A DNA stretch of 64,000 bases. Source: Mammaliicoccus sciuri. Its GTDB lineage: Bacteria; Bacillota; Bacilli; Staphylococcales; Staphylococcaceae. The position numbers and the translations under genes are program-made. Location of the stretch: assembly GCF_025561425.1 (NCBI RefSeq), contig NZ_CP094824.1:2728001-2792000 (forward strand), written 5' to 3'. This document shows positions 42,677 to 57,747 of the stretch, piece after piece. A model generated the notes under the pieces. The model worked only from the letters and a program-made list of their open reading frames with translations. It had not been told where the DNA came from and ran no database searches. Within the stretch, counting starts at the first letter, position 1. Each line of letters starts with the position of its first letter.

Positions 42677-45600
42677 CGTCTACCAAACTTTCATTGATCA
42701 CATTAGTTAAGAATTTCAGATCTTCTAACCATTGTTTTGATTTTTGTAATTTAAACACCATTTGATTGTCTGAAACAGCTATTTTTAATTTTCTACCTAA
42801 TGGTTCTGTAACTTTAAACAACACGTCACCTTTTAGATGATTTGTTGTATATTCCGAAGCTGTCAATTGTATCACTTTAGCGACTTCTTTAATTTCTGTA
42901 ACACCGAAATGAATACCGTTCAATCTTACTTCCACAACATCTAATAAACGCTGAACTTCAACAGGATATTCACCAAAACGATCAATTAATTCATCTTGAA
43001 TATCTTCCAATTGAGATTGAGTCGTAATTGATCTTAATTTTTTGTACATTTCAATTTTGGCTTGTTCATTCTTAATGTATTCAGCTGGAATATAAGCATC
43101 TATTTTAATGTCCACTTCTAGTTGTGGTACTTCTGATTCTGGTTCAATACCTCGTTTCACATTAACCGCTTCTTCTAACATTTGAGAATATAAGTCGTAA
43201 CCTACAGAATCTATGAATCCATGCTGCTGACTACCTAATAGATTTCCTGCGCCACGAATATTCAAATCTCGCATGGCAATTTTAAATCCTGAACCTAGTT
43301 CTGTAAATTCTTTAATAGCTTGCAGTCTTTGCTCTGCAACTTCAGTCAGTACTTTATTTTGTTCATGTAAGAAATATGCATAACCAATTCGACTTGAACG
43401 GCCAACTCGTCCACGTAATTGATACAATTGACTCAATCCAAATCTATTAGCGTCTTCAATAATCAATGTATTAGCATTTGGAACATCGACACCCGTTTCA
43501 ATAATCGTCGTTGTTACTAAAATATCGTATTCTCCATCAACAAAATTCAACATCGTTTCTTCTAATTCTCGTTCTGTCATTTGTCCATGAGCAACGCCAA
43601 TTCTCGCATTAGGCATGAGCATAGATAACTGTTCACTCTTTTGATATATAGACTGCACGCGGTTATATAAATAGAATGCTTGTCCACCACGTGAAAGTTC
43701 ACGTTCTAGTGCTTCTTTAACAAAACTCATATTCTGTTCTAATACATATGTTTGAACAGGGAATCTGTTTTCAGGTGGTGTTTCAATAACAGATAAATCT
43801 CTAACACCTAATAAACTCATATGAAGTGTTCTCGGAATTGGTGTAGCTGTTAAAGTAAGAACGTCTACATTTGTCTTTAATGCTTTAATTCTTTCTTTAT
43901 GTTTCACACCAAATCTTTGTTCTTCATCGACGATTAATAATCCTAAATCTTTATATTCAACATCTTTACTTAGTAATTTATGTGTACCTACAACAATGTC
44001 TACAAATCCAGATTTGATACCTGCTTTCGTTTCTTTTACTTGTTTAAGCGTTCTAAATCTACTCATCATTTGAATTTCTACTGGATATTCTTGCATACGT
44101 TCTCTGAATGTTTCAAAATGCTGTTGGGCAAGAATCGTTGTTGGTACGAGCACGGCTACTTGCTTACCTTCCAAGACTGCTTTAAATGCAGCTCTTATCG
44201 CTACCTCAGTCTTACCATAGCCAACATCACCACAAAGCAGTCTATCCATCGGTCTTCTTTTTTCCATATCTGCTTTAATTTCTTCTAAAGAAGTGACTTG
44301 GTCAGGCGTAGGTTCATATGGAAAGTCCATTTCAAATGTCATTTGTTCTTCAGTATCCGGACCGTATTGATAACCCTCAACTTGTTCTCGCTCTTGATAA
44401 AGTTTCAACAGTTCATCCGCAATGTCTTCCACATTTTTTTGAACTTTAGCTTTTGTCTTTTTCCATTCTGTACCGCCAAGTTTATTCACCTTTGGCTCTT
44501 TATCATCGGATCCAACAAACTTCTGAACATCATTCATTTGATCAACTGGTACAAATAGTTGATCGGTACCTTTATATTGAATTTTAATATAATCTTTATG
44601 AATGCCGGATACTTCTAATGTTTCAACACCTAAATATTTACCAACACCATGATGTACGTGTACAACATAATCTCCCACATTCAATTCTTGGTAAGATTTT
44701 ATTTTTTCAGCGTTAGATAACTTTTGTCTTCTTTTAGATTGTTTTCTTTCACGTGCTTTGAAAAGTTCTTTTTCTGTCACGACGACAAGTTTCATATAAG
44801 GTAATTCAAATCCTTCTGACAGCGCGCCATCTGTTACGATAGCCTGTCCTCTATCACCGACTTGTTCTACCCTATCTATAACAGTTGGAATTTTCATGTC
44901 GTTTAACATACTTTGAATACGAGACTTTCTCGTTTCGGATTCTGCTAATAATACGACTGTGAATCCTTGTTTCATAAAGCGATCAAACTCTGATTGCATA
45001 ATGTCATATTGTCCATAGAATCTTTGAACAGGTTTACATGAGAATTTTACCATCTCTTCAATTTCAACTGGCATACTTGCAGTAAATAAAGTGAAATAGG
45101 CAATTTTATGTTGATGTAACAGTTCTGTAAAAGCATGTTCTGAAATAAAACGTTGACCAATAAATCCTTGCCCTGATTCTATTAGCGATTGCGTAAATTC
45201 TTCGATTTCAACATCTAATGAATGTTCAGTTTCTTTAATTCGATTATATTCGTCTACAACAACAAGTGCATCATCCGCAAAATAATCTGTTAAAGTTGTG
45301 ACTTCATCATACATAAACGAAATCACACGTCTTAAAATTTGATGATCTTTCAATTCATCACTTTGCATCAATATCGTTTGATACGTATCTTTTAAGTCGG
45401 GACGCATTTCTGTAGCTAGTTGTTGCCTTGTTTTTTCATATGCATCTTCCATACGTTCTGGAAGCTGGCTAATTTGTTCACTTGTAAAAATATAATCACT
45501 AGCCGTTGTAATTTCAACTTGTTCAACATTACCTAAAGAACGTTGTGTTTCAACGTCAAACAATCTCATACCGTCTACTTCAGTATCAAACAATTCAATT

Positions 45601-46172
45601 CGAACTGGGTCTCCAGTTACCGGATAGATATCAATCAATCCACCACGAATCGAGAACTCACCAACTGCTGATACTAACGATTGCCTCTTATAGCCCATAT
45701 CAACCAATTGATTAGCCCATTCATCTAAATCAATATCATCACCTATTTGAATCGATTTATAATGTTCATTCCAAATATGCTTCGGTGTTAATTGTTTTTT
45801 CAACCCGTTTATAGGCACGATAAATAAGCCCTTCTTGCCTTGAGCAAGTTGGGTTAATGTTCTAATACGTTCACTCATTAAATCGGGACTTTGCGTCGAG
45901 AACGCCTCTATCATAATATCTTGTACAGGAAACTTAAATACTTCTTCAGGTGGTAATAATTGAAGAATATCCGCTTCTAATTTATCCGCCTGATACAAGT
46001 TATTTGTTACGATAACGAGTTGTTTATCGTTTTTAAGATATTGTTCTAATATGAGTAGCGCTTTACTCGACTGATTCAGTCCTGTTATGAGTATGTTCTT
46101 TTCTCCAAATATTTGCGTTAATTCTTGAAATCGTTCATCTGCTTGTATGATTTCATGGATAACGTGTTTCAT
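42663..46172 (-). CDS. mfd: Transcription-repair coupling factor
   Basis: Removes RNA polymerase stalled at DNA damage and recruits UvrA. The 1169-residue protein has the UvrB-like N-terminal module (about 1-350), the RNA-polymerase-interacting CarD-like domain (about 490-560, [16 protein letters not shown]), and superfamily 2 translocase motifs with Walker [11 protein letters not shown] near 645, DEEQ, and TATPIPRTL. The TRG and C-terminal regulatory domain complete it. It overlaps pth by 4 bases and the flippase gene by 14. Confidence 0.98.
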   Translation of the reverse strand: MKHVIHEIIQADERFQELTQIFGEKNILITGLNQSSKALLILEQYLKNDKQLVIVTNNLYQADKLEADILQLLPPEEVFKFPVQDIMIEAFSTQSPDLMSERIRTLTQLAQGKKGLFIVPINGLKKQLTPKHIWNEHYKSIQIGDDIDLDEWANQLVDMGYKRQSLVSAVGEFSIRGGLIDIYPVTGDPVRIELFDTEVDGMRLFDVETQRSLGNVEQVEITTASDYIFTSEQISQLPERMEDAYEKTRQQLATEMRPDLKDTYQTILMQSDELKDHQILRRVISFMYDEVTTLTDYFADDALVVVDEYNRIKETEHSLDVEIEEFTQSLIESGQGFIGQRFISEHAFTELLHQHKIAYFTLFTASMPVEIEEMVKFSCKPVQRFYGQYDIMQSEFDRFMKQGFTVVLLAESETRKSRIQSMLNDMKIPTVIDRVEQVGDRGQAIVTDGALSEGFELPYMKLVVVTEKELFKARERKQSKRRQKLSNAEKIKSYQELNVGDYVVHVHHGVGKYLGVETLEVSGIHKDYIKIQYKGTDQLFVPVDQMNDVQKFVGSDDKEPKVNKLGGTEWKKTKAKVQKNVEDIADELLKLYQEREQVEGYQYGPDTEEQMTFEMDFPYEPTPDQVTSLEEIKADMEKRRPMDRLLCGDVGYGKTEVAIRAAFKAVLEGKQVAVLVPTTILAQQHFETFRERMQEYPVEIQMMSRFRTLKQVKETKAGIKSGFVDIVVGTHKLLSKDVEYKDLGLLIVDEEQRFGVKHKERIKALKTNVDVLTLTATPIPRTLHMSLLGVRDLSVIETPPENRFPVQTYVLEQNMSFVKEALERELSRGGQAFYLYNRVQSIYQKSEQLSMLMPNARIGVAHGQMTERELEETMLNFVDGEYDILVTTTIIETGVDVPNANTLIIEDANRFGLSQLYQLRGRVGRSSRIGYAYFLHEQNKVLTEVAEQRLQAIKEFTELGSGFKIAMRDLNIRGAGNLLGSQQHGFIDSVGYDLYSQMLEEAVNVKRGIEPESEVPQLEVDIKIDAYIPAEYIKNEQAKIEMYKKLRSITTQSQLEDIQDELIDRFGEYPVEVQRLLDVVEVRLNGIHFGVTEIKEVAKVIQLTASEYTTNHLKGDVLFKVTEPLGRKLKIAVSDNQMVFKLQKSKQWLEDLKFLTNVINESLVDDDTI

Positions 46173-46741
46173 ATAACTTCACCATTATACTGGTTCATCA
46201 CATTCTGAAAAGTTTCGCCTTTAATTATAGCTTCACAAGCATCTGCTGCGCGATCGATCACTTTTTCCATTGTAATCATTTCATCATCAGAGAACTTTTG
46301 AAGCACATAACTCGGTACACTCATACCATTTGTAGGACGATCAATTCCGATTCTAATACGGTTAAAACGATCTGTCCCTAAATGTTGAATTAAAGACTTC
46401 ATACCGTTATGACCACCAGCACTTCCTTTCTGACGTAGTCTCAAATGACCTTGAGATTGGTCCATGTCATCATAGAGTACAACTAGATCCTCTATATCTA
46501 TATTATAATAATCCATTAGTGGTCTTACAGCTTCACCTGATAAATTCATGAAAGTCATAGGCTCAATAAGCATTACTTTCTCTCCATTTATAAGCCCTAT
46601 TGTATATGCGCCTTTAAATTTTTGTTTATCTAAGTCTAATTGGTGACGATCAAGCAATTTATCAACTACTTCAAAGCCAATATTATGACGTGTAAGGTCA
46701 TATTTCTTTCCGATATTTCCAAGTCCAACAATACATTTCAT
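46169..46741 (-). CDS. pth: Peptidyl-tRNA hydrolase
   Basis: Recycles tRNA from peptidyl-tRNA dropped by ribosomes. The 190-residue protein has the catalytic His19 in LTRHNIGF, Asn10 in GLGNIG, the DDMD loop near 92-95 and the [11 protein letters not shown] segment. GGAGG precedes the ATG. It is the first gene of the pth-mfd-flippase-mazG-S4 run and lies after the rplY terminator. Confidence 0.97.
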   Translation of the reverse strand: MKCIVGLGNIGKKYDLTRHNIGFEVVDKLLDRHQLDLDKQKFKGAYTIGLINGEKVMLIEPMTFMNLSGEAVRPLMDYYNIDIEDLVVLYDDMDQSQGHLRLRQKGSAGGHNGMKSLIQHLGTDRFNRIRIGIDRPTNGMSVPSYVLQKFSDDEMITMEKVIDRAADACEAIIKGETFQNVMNQYNGEVI

Positions 46742-46816
46742 GTTGTAACCTCCATATTAATACTAAGTATATATTATAGCATTTTTGTGATTTATTTCAT
46801 CTATCTATACTCAAAT

Positions 46817-46846
46817 AAAAAAACCCAACACAAATGTGTTGGGTTG
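46817..46846 (-). terminator. Terminator of rplY
   Basis: AACCCAACACA and TGTGTTGGGTT form an 11-bp stem with a small loop, followed by TTTTT on the minus strand. Confidence 0.94.
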
Positions 46847-46861
46847 AAGATTTAAAAAATA

Positions 46862-47512
46862 TTATTTTTCTTCTTCTTCTGCTGCTTCTTCTTTTTCAGC
46901 TTCTTCTTCTGCTACTGCATCAGCTTCTTCAGCTGCAGTTTCTTCAGCATCTTCAGCAGGTTCTTCTGTTGGAGGAACTACTGTTACAACTGCTTCTTCT
47001 TTATCGTTTTCGATAGTGTATTTATCAGTTGCATCTAAGTCGCCTACTAAGTAGCTATCACCAATAGCTAATTCTGTAATATCAACTTCGATATTTTCAG
47101 GAATTGCATCTGGAGTAGTTGTAACTTGTAAGTCGAATAATGGTTGTTGAACTACGCCACCTTCAGAAGCACCAACTGATTCACCTACTAATACTACAGG
47201 TACGTCTACAGTTAATTCTTCTTTCATGTTGATAGCTAAGAAGTCAACGTGAGTGATTTGGTTTTTAAGAGAATCATATTGATAATCTGAAACCATAACT
47301 TTGATTGTTTTTGAACCAACACCTAATTCGATAACGCCGTTACGTCCAACTTCACGAATTGTTTTGATGAATTCAACTTCATCAACTTTAACAGATGTAT
47401 TTTTAGCACCGTAACCGTATACGACTGCTGGAATAACACCTGAAGCTCTTAATTTACGTAAACTAGAACGAGTTTGTTTACCTTGACGGATAACTGACTT
47501 TAATGAAGTCAT
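46862..47512 (-). CDS. rplY: 50S ribosomal protein L25 / general stress protein Ctc
   Basis: Binds 5S rRNA. The roughly 216-residue protein has the L25 5S-binding domain (about 1-90), the TL5-type beta domain (about 95-180), and a C-terminal tail of about 35 residues made almost only of Glu and Ala, a low-complexity acidic tail. I chose ATG 47512 ([10 protein letters not shown]), 8 bases after GGTGG; a GTG at 47524 overlaps that site. Ctc is stress-induced in Bacillales; no sigma-B promoter was identified here. Confidence 0.95.
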   Translation of the reverse strand: MTSLKSVIRQGKQTRSSLRKLRASGVIPAVVYGYGAKNTSVKVDEVEFIKTIREVGRNGVIELGVGSKTIKVMVSDYQYDSLKNQITHVDFLAINMKEELTVDVPVVLVGESVGASEGGVVQQPLFDLQVTTTPDAIPENIEVDITELAIGDSYLVGDLDATDKYTIENDKEEAVVTVVPPTEEPAEDAEETAAEEADAVAEEEAEKEEAAEEEEK

Positions 47513-47535
47513 TATCTTTTCCACCTTTCATTTAT

Positions 47536-47589
47536 GCGCAATATGCGCTCCTACACTTACCCATCAACAACAATTGCTGCTTGTAAGTG
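47536..47589 (-). other. Inverted repeats in the rplY leader
   Basis: CACTTAC (47554-47560) with GTAAGTG (47583-47589), and GCGCAATATGCGC (47536-47548), would fold into two hairpins just upstream of the rplY ribosome site. Neither has a T-run, so they are not ordinary terminators. A translational or autoregulatory role is only a guess. Confidence 0.45.
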
Positions 47590-47642
47590 GTTATTTAGTC
47601 CATAAAAATGAACCGTGTGTTATTATACACGAATATTATAAA

Positions 47643-48605
47643 TTAATCAAATAGCACACTAACAGATTCTTGTTCATATACTCTAACAATTGCTTGTGCT
47701 AATAATTCTGCTACAGACAATTCTTTAACGTTTGAAGGTTTTCTATCTTCTGGTAATTGAATAGAGTTTGTAACAACTAATTCTTTAATTTGAGAATTTT
47801 CGATACGTTCTTTTGCTGGTCCTGATAATACAGGGTGTGTACAACAAGCATATACTTCTTTTGCACCTTTTTTAACAAGTGCATCTGCTGCTAATGTAAT
47901 TGTTCCAGCTGTATCAATAATATCGTCGATAATGATGGCAGTCTTACCATTAATATCTCCAACAATATTCATAACTTCTGCTACGTTCGGTTTCGGACGA
48001 CGTTTATCAATAATAGCGATAGGTGTTTTTAGACGGTCAGCCATTTTACGCGCTCTTGTTACGCCACCATGGTCAGGTGAAACAACTACTGTTGATTCAG
48101 GATCTAAACCTTTTTCTAAGAAGTAATTTGATAAAATTGGTACGCCCATTAAATGATCAATCGGTATGTCAAAGAACCCTTGAATTTGAGGTGCATGTAA
48201 ATCAAGTGCTATCATTCTGCTTGCGCCAGCTTTTTCAATAATATTTGCCACAAGTTTAGCAGTGATTGGTTCACGGCTTCTAGCTTTACGGTCTTGTCTT
48301 GCATAACCGTAATAAGGCATTACAATATTAATATTTGCTGCTGATGCACGTTTACAAGCATCAATCATAATTAATAATTCCATCAAGTGTTCATTCACTG
48401 GGTTTGATGTTGGTTGAATAATAAACACATCACAACCACGGATACTTTCTTCAATATTAATTTGAACTTCACCATCAGCAAATCTCTTAACTGTAGATTT
48501 ACCTAATGGAATCCCTACTAAATTGGCAACTTCTTGTGCTAATGGTTGGTTACCTTCAAGCGAAAATATTTTTAATGAAGAGTTCTTATATTCAGTGTTC
48601 AACAT
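47643..48605 (-). CDS. prs: Ribose-phosphate pyrophosphokinase (PRPP synthetase)
   Basis: Makes PRPP from ribose 5-phosphate and ATP for nucleotide, His and Trp synthesis, including the substrate of Hpt in this window. The 320-residue protein has SVKRFADGE-type loops, the [12 protein letters not shown] region and the PRPP-binding [14 protein letters not shown] chose ATG 48605 ([10 protein letters not shown]), 6 bases after GGAGG; a longer frame from 48635 reads through that site. It lies 46 bases after glmU. Confidence 0.97.
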   Translation of the reverse strand: MLNTEYKNSSLKIFSLEGNQPLAQEVANLVGIPLGKSTVKRFADGEVQINIEESIRGCDVFIIQPTSNPVNEHLMELLIMIDACKRASAANINIVMPYYGYARQDRKARSREPITAKLVANIIEKAGASRMIALDLHAPQIQGFFDIPIDHLMGVPILSNYFLEKGLDPESTVVVSPDHGGVTRARKMADRLKTPIAIIDKRRPKPNVAEVMNIVGDINGKTAIIIDDIIDTAGTITLAADALVKKGAKEVYACCTHPVLSGPAKERIENSQIKELVVTNSIQLPEDRKPSNVKELSVAELLAQAIVRVYEQESVSVLFD

Positions 48606-48651
48606 TTCTGTTCCTCCGATATCATTTTGACTCATGTTTTGACGGCTCCTT

Positions 48652-50025
<1,374 letters not shown>

Positions 50026-50043
50026 TTATACACACTTTAGTCT

Positions 50044-50073
50044 ATTATAATTTAATTGACCGCATAGTATCAA
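50044..50073 (-). promoter_or_regulatory. glmU promoter
   Basis: TTGATA (50073-50068), 18-base spacer, TATAAT (50049-50044), about 34 bases before the glmU start and after the spoVG terminator. Confidence 0.75.
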
Positions 50074-50124
50074 GAAAGAGTTCAAGTAAACGTTTCCTTA
50101 TTAACAAACCCATCATCATGACAC

Positions 50125-50166
50125 AAAAAACAGCAGTTAAAATCTTGTGATTTTAACTGCTGTTTA
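50125..50166 (-). terminator. Terminator of spoVG
   Basis: AAACAGCAGTTAAAATC and GATTTTAACTGCTGTTT form a 17-bp perfect stem, followed by TTTTG on the minus strand. Confidence 0.95.
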
Positions 50167-50199
50167 TCAATATACGTGAGCTGAGTACTTTAAATATCG

Positions 50200-50532
50200 T
50201 TATTCTTCTTCACTGTCTGATGCTTCATTGCTATCCTCTGAATTTGAGGCTTCTTGAGCTGATTTTGGAATAATGACTTCATCTGTTTTATCATATACTT
50301 TCATAACCGCTTCTTGAATTTCTTGTCTCATTTCAGAATTAATGGGATGCGCAATATCTCTAAATTCCCCATCTAGCGTACGCTTACTAGGCATAGCCAC
50401 AAACAGTCCTGAATTTCCCTCGATTACTCTTAAGTCGTGAACAACAAAAGCGTCATCTAATGTTATAGAAACTAATGCTTTCATTCTTCCATCCGTTTGA
50501 ATTTTTCTTAATCTCACATCTGTTACCTTCAT
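50200..50532 (-). CDS. spoVG: SpoVG, nucleic-acid-binding regulator
   Basis: In staphylococci SpoVG is a site-specific DNA/RNA-binding regulator of capsule and virulence-related genes. The 110-residue protein has the SpoVG fold (about 1-85, [24 protein letters not shown]) and an acidic serine-rich tail (about 88-110). It lies 56 bases after ridA, in the ridA-spoVG pair known from S. aureus. Confidence 0.96.
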   Translation of the reverse strand: MKVTDVRLRKIQTDGRMKALVSITLDDAFVVHDLRVIEGNSGLFVAMPSKRTLDGEFRDIAHPINSEMRQEIQEAVMKVYDKTDEVIIPKSAQEASNSEDSNEASDSEEE

Positions 50533-50588
50533 GATTTGTGTGCCCCCTGTTTTGTCTATTTAAAGTAGCAGCATCATATTAATTGAAG

Positions 50589-50966
50589 TTAGTTATTTAT
50601 TTTTGCAATCATTTCGATTTCAACTTTTACATCTTTCGGTAAACGTGCAACTTCCACACAACTTCTAGCAGGCAAATGTTCATTAAAATATTCGCCGTAT
50701 ACGGCATTGATGTCTTGGAAATCGTTCATATCTTTTATAAAAATTAAAGATTTAACGACACTATCTAAAGATGCGCCACTTTCTTGAAGTACGACTTTTA
50801 AATTTTCTAGTACTTGCTTAGTTTGTTCTTTGACATCTTCAGAAACGACTTCACCTTGTTGATTTAATGGTATTTGACCAGAAGTAAATACTAAACTATC
50901 TACTACTACTGCATGGCAATATGGTCCTAAAGCTTCTGGAGCGTTTGTTGCGTTAATACTTTTCAT
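50589..50966 (-). CDS. ridA: RidA family 2-iminobutanoate/2-iminopropanoate deaminase
   Basis: Hydrolyses reactive enamine/imine intermediates from PLP enzymes. The 125-residue protein has GPYCHAVVVDSLVFTSGQIP near residue 16-35 and the conserved arginine in the LPARSCVEVARLP signature near residues 98-110. It follows purR by 16 bases, so the purR-ridA-spoVG genes are probably one transcript. Confidence 0.95.
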   Translation of the reverse strand: MKSINATNAPEALGPYCHAVVVDSLVFTSGQIPLNQQGEVVSEDVKEQTKQVLENLKVVLQESGASLDSVVKSLIFIKDMNDFQDINAVYGEYFNEHLPARSCVEVARLPKDVKVEIEMIAKINN

Positions 50967-50982
50967 GTTGATTACTCTCCTT

Positions 50983-51807
50983 TTAATTAAATCTTTTTAA
51001 ACAGTTGCCTTCTTCTACTGAAAATTGTTGATTGTACTCGTCTACGTCAGATAACCTAACTAAAGATGTATAATCTTCAATCAATCGATGTTTAACTTCT
51101 TTTGATTCTACAAGTACTGATACCCCTTTTACTGTAGCTTTAAACTCATTCATCAAATTGATTACACCATTAATAGATCCGCCTGCTCTCATAAAGTCAT
51201 CAACAATCAATACATTCGAATATTCAGGCAATGTTCTTTTTGATAAAACCATTGTCTCAATCTTTCTAGAAGACCCAGACACATAGTTAATCGATACTGT
51301 AGATCCTTCTGTAACTTTATTGTCTTTTCTTATAACCACAACTGGCAAATTAAGCACTTTCGCCACGGCATTTGCTAAAGAAATACCCTTTGTTGCTATT
51401 GTAACTACCGCATCAAGTTCTTCATCCATGTACATTGTAGCGATTAATTCCCCTACTTGATTTAATAGTTTAGGATTCCCTACTAAATCTGACATAAATA
51501 AATAGCCACCTGGCAACAGTCTTTCTTTTTCTTTTAGTAATTCACACAATTTTTCAATCAATTCACGTGCTTCTTCGACGTACATTTTAGGTCGGTAAGT
51601 TACGCCGCCGCTTGCACCGGCAGTCGTTTCTATAATACCAAGTCTCTCAGCAGTAAACGTTTCTTTAATAATTTGTATGTCTTCACTAATAGACGACTTT
51701 GCCTGACCAAAATGATTCACAAAATAAGTCAACGGCACTAACTCGTTCGGATGTTTCAATAAATATTGTGTCATATAAACGATTCTTTCACTTCGTTTAA
51801 ACCTCAT
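50983..51807 (-). CDS. purR: Pur operon repressor
   Basis: Represses purine synthesis genes; PRPP relieves DNA binding. The 274-residue protein has a winged-helix N-terminal domain (about 1-74) and a type I phosphoribosyltransferase-like domain with the PRPP motif VLIVDDFMRAGGSINGV near residue 200. It ends with an acidic-to-basic short tail. A PurBox-like element stands in its promoter region. Confidence 0.96.
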   Translation of the reverse strand: MRFKRSERIVYMTQYLLKHPNELVPLTYFVNHFGQAKSSISEDIQIIKETFTAERLGIIETTAGASGGVTYRPKMYVEEARELIEKLCELLKEKERLLPGGYLFMSDLVGNPKLLNQVGELIATMYMDEELDAVVTIATKGISLANAVAKVLNLPVVVIRKDNKVTEGSTVSINYVSGSSRKIETMVLSKRTLPEYSNVLIVDDFMRAGGSINGVINLMNEFKATVKGVSVLVESKEVKHRLIEDYTSLVRLSDVDEYNQQFSVEEGNCLKRFN

Positions 51808-51845
51808 TTATAAAACTCCAATCTCTATTCCGTATTTTAAGCCTA

Positions 51846-51868
51846 ATTATACTATAATCGTTCGCATT
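51846..51868 (-). promoter_or_regulatory. purR -10 with a PurBox-like half site
   Basis: On the minus strand AATGCGAACGATT (core CGAAC at 51864-51860) stands just before TATAAT (51851-51846). The core matches the CCGAAC-type PurBox, and purR is often autoregulated. Only one half-site was seen. Confidence 0.4.
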
Positions 51869-51876
51869 CCTCAAAG

Positions 51877-52725
51877 CTATCCGAGCAGTCTCGCGATGTA
51901 TACATCGTTACAACATCCCATCAAAGCATTATATACTTGCTTAGCTTGTCTTTCTTTTTGAACAAAGCCATATATAGTCGGGCCACTGCCACTCATTAAA
52001 GCAGCATCTACTCCAGTATTACTCATAGTGTTCTTCAATTTCTCAACTTCTGGATACAGCTGCATAGTAACTTTTTCAAGGCTGTTGCCAAGTGACTGAC
52101 ACATTGCGGCATAATCGTTATTTTCGATTGCTTTAAGACACGCTTGTGTTTGTACTTCTTCCTTGTTTTCCAAATCTAATGCGCCGTATATTTCAGGCGT
52201 TGAAACACCTATATCTGGTTTCGCGATAACGACCCATGCTGAAGGTGATTTAGGTAAGTGCGTAATTTTCTCACCTCTACCTTGGCATAAAGCAGTTTTT
52301 CCATAAATACAAAATGAAATATCTGATCCAATTTCCGAAGCCAACTCACTTAATGTTTCTAAAGATTCGTTAATCCCCCATAATTCATTCAAACCTCTAA
52401 AAGTAGCGGCTGCATCACTTGACCCACCAGCTAAACCTGCTGAAATCGGTATACTTTTTTCTAATGAAATCTTCACACCTTTTTCAATATTGTATCTATC
52501 TTGCATCAACTTTGCTGCTTTATAAGCTAAATTTCTATGATCACTTGGTACAAAATTATGTTCTACATCAATTATAATTTCCCCATCGTCTCTACACTCA
52601 AATGTTAATCGGTCATTCAAGTCGATGGTCGTCATAATCATTTCCACTTCATGATACCCATCTTCACGTTTATATAACGTATCTAATGTTAAATTAATTT
52701 TTGCTGGTGCAGTTTCATAAATCAT
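51877..52725 (-). CDS. ispE: 4-diphosphocytidyl-2-C-methyl-D-erythritol kinase
   Basis: Phosphorylates CDP-methylerythritol, the MEP step between IspD and IspF. The 282-residue GHMP kinase has the ATP-binding [10 protein letters not shown] at 97-106 with the catalytic Asp104, the N-terminal PAKINLTL, and [11 protein letters not shown] near residue 240-250. S. aureus keeps a homologue without the rest of the pathway, so ispE alone proves little, but with ispD and ispF here it completes the central steps. Confidence 0.95.
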   Translation of the reverse strand: MIYETAPAKINLTLDTLYKREDGYHEVEMIMTTIDLNDRLTFECRDDGEIIIDVEHNFVPSDHRNLAYKAAKLMQDRYNIEKGVKISLEKSIPISAGLAGGSSDAAATFRGLNELWGINESLETLSELASEIGSDISFCIYGKTALCQGRGEKITHLPKSPSAWVVIAKPDIGVSTPEIYGALDLENKEEVQTQACLKAIENNDYAAMCQSLGNSLEKVTMQLYPEVEKLKNTMSNTGVDAALMSGSGPTIYGFVQKERQAKQVYNALMGCCNDVYIARLLG

Positions 52726-52806
52726 ATACTTGCCCTCTCTAAAACTTATTATTATGATTTTACCATAAATAAAAGTTAGAAAGTATTAGCTTTATTCTAT
52801 TTTTTG

Positions 52807-52858
52807 GCATAATAAAAACCCCTACGCCATATCACAGTCATATCGCGTAGAGTTTTTT
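52807..52858 (-). terminator. Terminator of veg
   Basis: ACTCTACGCGATATGA pairs with a near copy ending GGCGTAGGGGT around a short loop, followed by TTTTTA on the minus strand. The stem is about 15 bp with mismatches. Confidence 0.92.
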
Positions 52859-52873
52859 ATTAAATACCTTTAA

Positions 52874-53137
52874 TTATTGAACGATGAATTCCTCTTTATG
52901 TTCATTCATAAAAGTTACTTGGACATTCTCAGTTAATACATCAGTGTATGTATAAGATACACGCTCAAAATTATGTTTCTCTTGATCTAATTCGACCACG
53001 AAAACTGATGGATACGTTTCCTTAAGCACGCCACTTCGCTCAATTAACTTCTTACGTCCTCCATTAGCTTTAAGTACAATACGATTTCCTAATTGACATT
53101 CCAATATTTTTTTGATGTCTACTAAAGTCTTCGGCAT
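52874..53137 (-). CDS. veg: Veg family protein
   Basis: An 87-residue protein with [13 protein letters not shown] and [21 protein letters not shown], the Veg family core. In Bacillus Veg stimulates biofilm matrix expression and is highly transcribed; its biochemical action is unclear. I chose ATG 53137, with GAGGTGGG 8 bases upstream; an open frame back to 53212 reads through the promoter and is not real. Confidence 0.95.
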   Translation of the reverse strand: MPKTLVDIKKILECQLGNRIVLKANGGRKKLIERSGVLKETYPSVFVVELDQEKHNFERVSYTYTDVLTENVQVTFMNEHKEEFIVQ

Positions 53138-53162
53138 ATTGACCCACCTCGCTATAGATAAA

Positions 53163-53191
53163 ATTATACTACGAAAGCGGATTTTTGTCAA
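53163..53191 (-). promoter_or_regulatory. veg promoter
   Basis: Perfect sigma-A consensus on the minus strand: TTGACA (53191-53186), 17-base spacer, TATAAT (53168-53163), with an AT-rich region upstream. It parallels the very strong veg promoter of Bacillus. Confidence 0.95.
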
Positions 53192-53236
53192 ATAAAATTT
53201 AAATTTTATCAAGATGATAAAGCAATGTCAATATAT

Positions 53237-54674
<1,438 letters not shown>

Positions 54675-54691
54675 ATTCATTTCCTTCTTTA

Positions 54692-54724
54692 AAGATGCCC
54701 CAAAACAACCGTTTTGGGGCATCA
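54692..54724 (-). terminator. Perfect 13-bp hairpin between tatD and rnmV
   Basis: GATGCCCCAAAAC, loop GGTT, GTTTTGGGGCATC on the minus strand. The T-run after it is only CTTTAAAG, so it may be a weak terminator, or an RNA processing or stability element inside a tatD-rnmV transcript. Confidence 0.7.
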
Positions 54725-54728
54725 TATT

Positions 54729-55493
54729 TTATAATTTAAATAATCTTTCAGCATTTTCTGTAGTAGCTTTACATACTTCCTCGTAAGAAATTCCACGTAA
54801 TTCAGCAATTTGTTCTGCAACAAGTTTTACACGCGCAGGTTCATTTCTTTTACCTCTATAAGGATGAGGTGATAAGTATGGTGCATCTGTTTCAACGAGT
54901 AATCTATCTAAAGGTACATGTTGAGCTACTTCTTTTGGTTGTTTCGCATTTTTGAACGTGACAGGTCCACCCAATGAAATATAGAAATTCATTTTGAGTA
55001 TTTCATCAGCTATTTCGTTTGAGCCACTGAAACTATGCATAATGCCACCAACTTCACTTGCATTTTCTTCTTTTAAGATATCAACGCAATCTTGAGTTGC
55101 TTCTCTATTATGAATAATGATCGGTAGTTGAACACGTTTAGCTAATGCGATTTGCTTTCTAAATACTTCTTTTTGGATATCTTTAGGTGACTTATCCCAG
55201 TGATAATCTAATCCCATCTCACCTATACCGATGATTTTTGGGTGTTTAGACAATTCTTCAATCCATTGTAGTCGTTCTTCCGTACAATCAATTGCATCAA
55301 CAGGATGCCAACCTATAATGCCATATATAAAATCATACTGGTCTATTAATTTCATCGTTCTTTCAATCGTGTTCGTGTCGAAACCAACAACGAACATTCT
55401 ATCGATACCTTCTTCCAAAGCTCGATCGATTACTTCTTGTAAATCTTCATCGTATTGATCCGCATTTAAATGGACGTGTGTATCTATTAACAT
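54729..55493 (-). CDS. tatD: TatD family metal-dependent deoxyribonuclease
   Basis: The 254-residue TIM-barrel hydrolase has the metal ligands His-x-His in DTHVHLN (residues 6-8), Glu in GEMGLDYHW near residue 91, His in PIIIHNREA and HSFSG, and Asp in VETDAPYLSP. TatD proteins cut DNA in repair or fragmentation. It lies 21 bases after metG. Confidence 0.95.
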   Translation of the reverse strand: MLIDTHVHLNADQYDEDLQEVIDRALEEGIDRMFVVGFDTNTIERTMKLIDQYDFIYGIIGWHPVDAIDCTEERLQWIEELSKHPKIIGIGEMGLDYHWDKSPKDIQKEVFRKQIALAKRVQLPIIIHNREATQDCVDILKEENASEVGGIMHSFSGSNEIADEILKMNFYISLGGPVTFKNAKQPKEVAQHVPLDRLLVETDAPYLSPHPYRGKRNEPARVKLVAEQIAELRGISYEEVCKATTENAERLFKL

Positions 55494-55514
55494 TCGAATC
55501 TTCCTTTCAGTACT

Positions 55515-57527
<2,013 letters not shown>

Positions 57528-57545
57528 CTAATATCTTATCTATAT

Positions 57546-57574
57546 AATATACCGAAAATTAAGCATTTTTTCAA
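57546..57574 (-). promoter_or_regulatory. metG promoter
   Basis: TTGAAA (57574-57569), 17-base spacer, TATATT (57551-57546), about 30 bases before the metG start. No room is left for a T-box leader. Confidence 0.8.
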
Positions 57575-57649
57575 TATTACCTGATTATGGTATAGAGATA
57601 ACAATTGTTTTATATTTCAAAAATTAAACGTATGCAATATATTGTTATA

Positions 57650-57678
57650 TTGACATCTTCTTCAATTCATATTAGTAT
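57650..57678 (+). promoter_or_regulatory. Promoter of the AbrB-type regulator gene
   Basis: TTGACA (57650-57655), 17-base spacer, TAGTAT (57673-57678), about 70 bases before the start codon. It points away from metG. Confidence 0.8.
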
Positions 57679-57747
57679 ACTATTTATATAATTGTCGAAT
57701 GAATGTCGAATTAGATAATTATGGTTTTATTAAACGGAGGTAAAAAG

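Noticed and set aside
50967-51010. Sigma-B promoter before ridA-spoVG
   Set aside because: GTTTAA occurs near the purR stop, but no GGGTAT-like -10 lies at the right distance.
53138-53212. N-terminal extension of Veg
   Set aside because: It would encode the promoter itself; ATG 53137 has GAGGTGGG in place and matches the family start.
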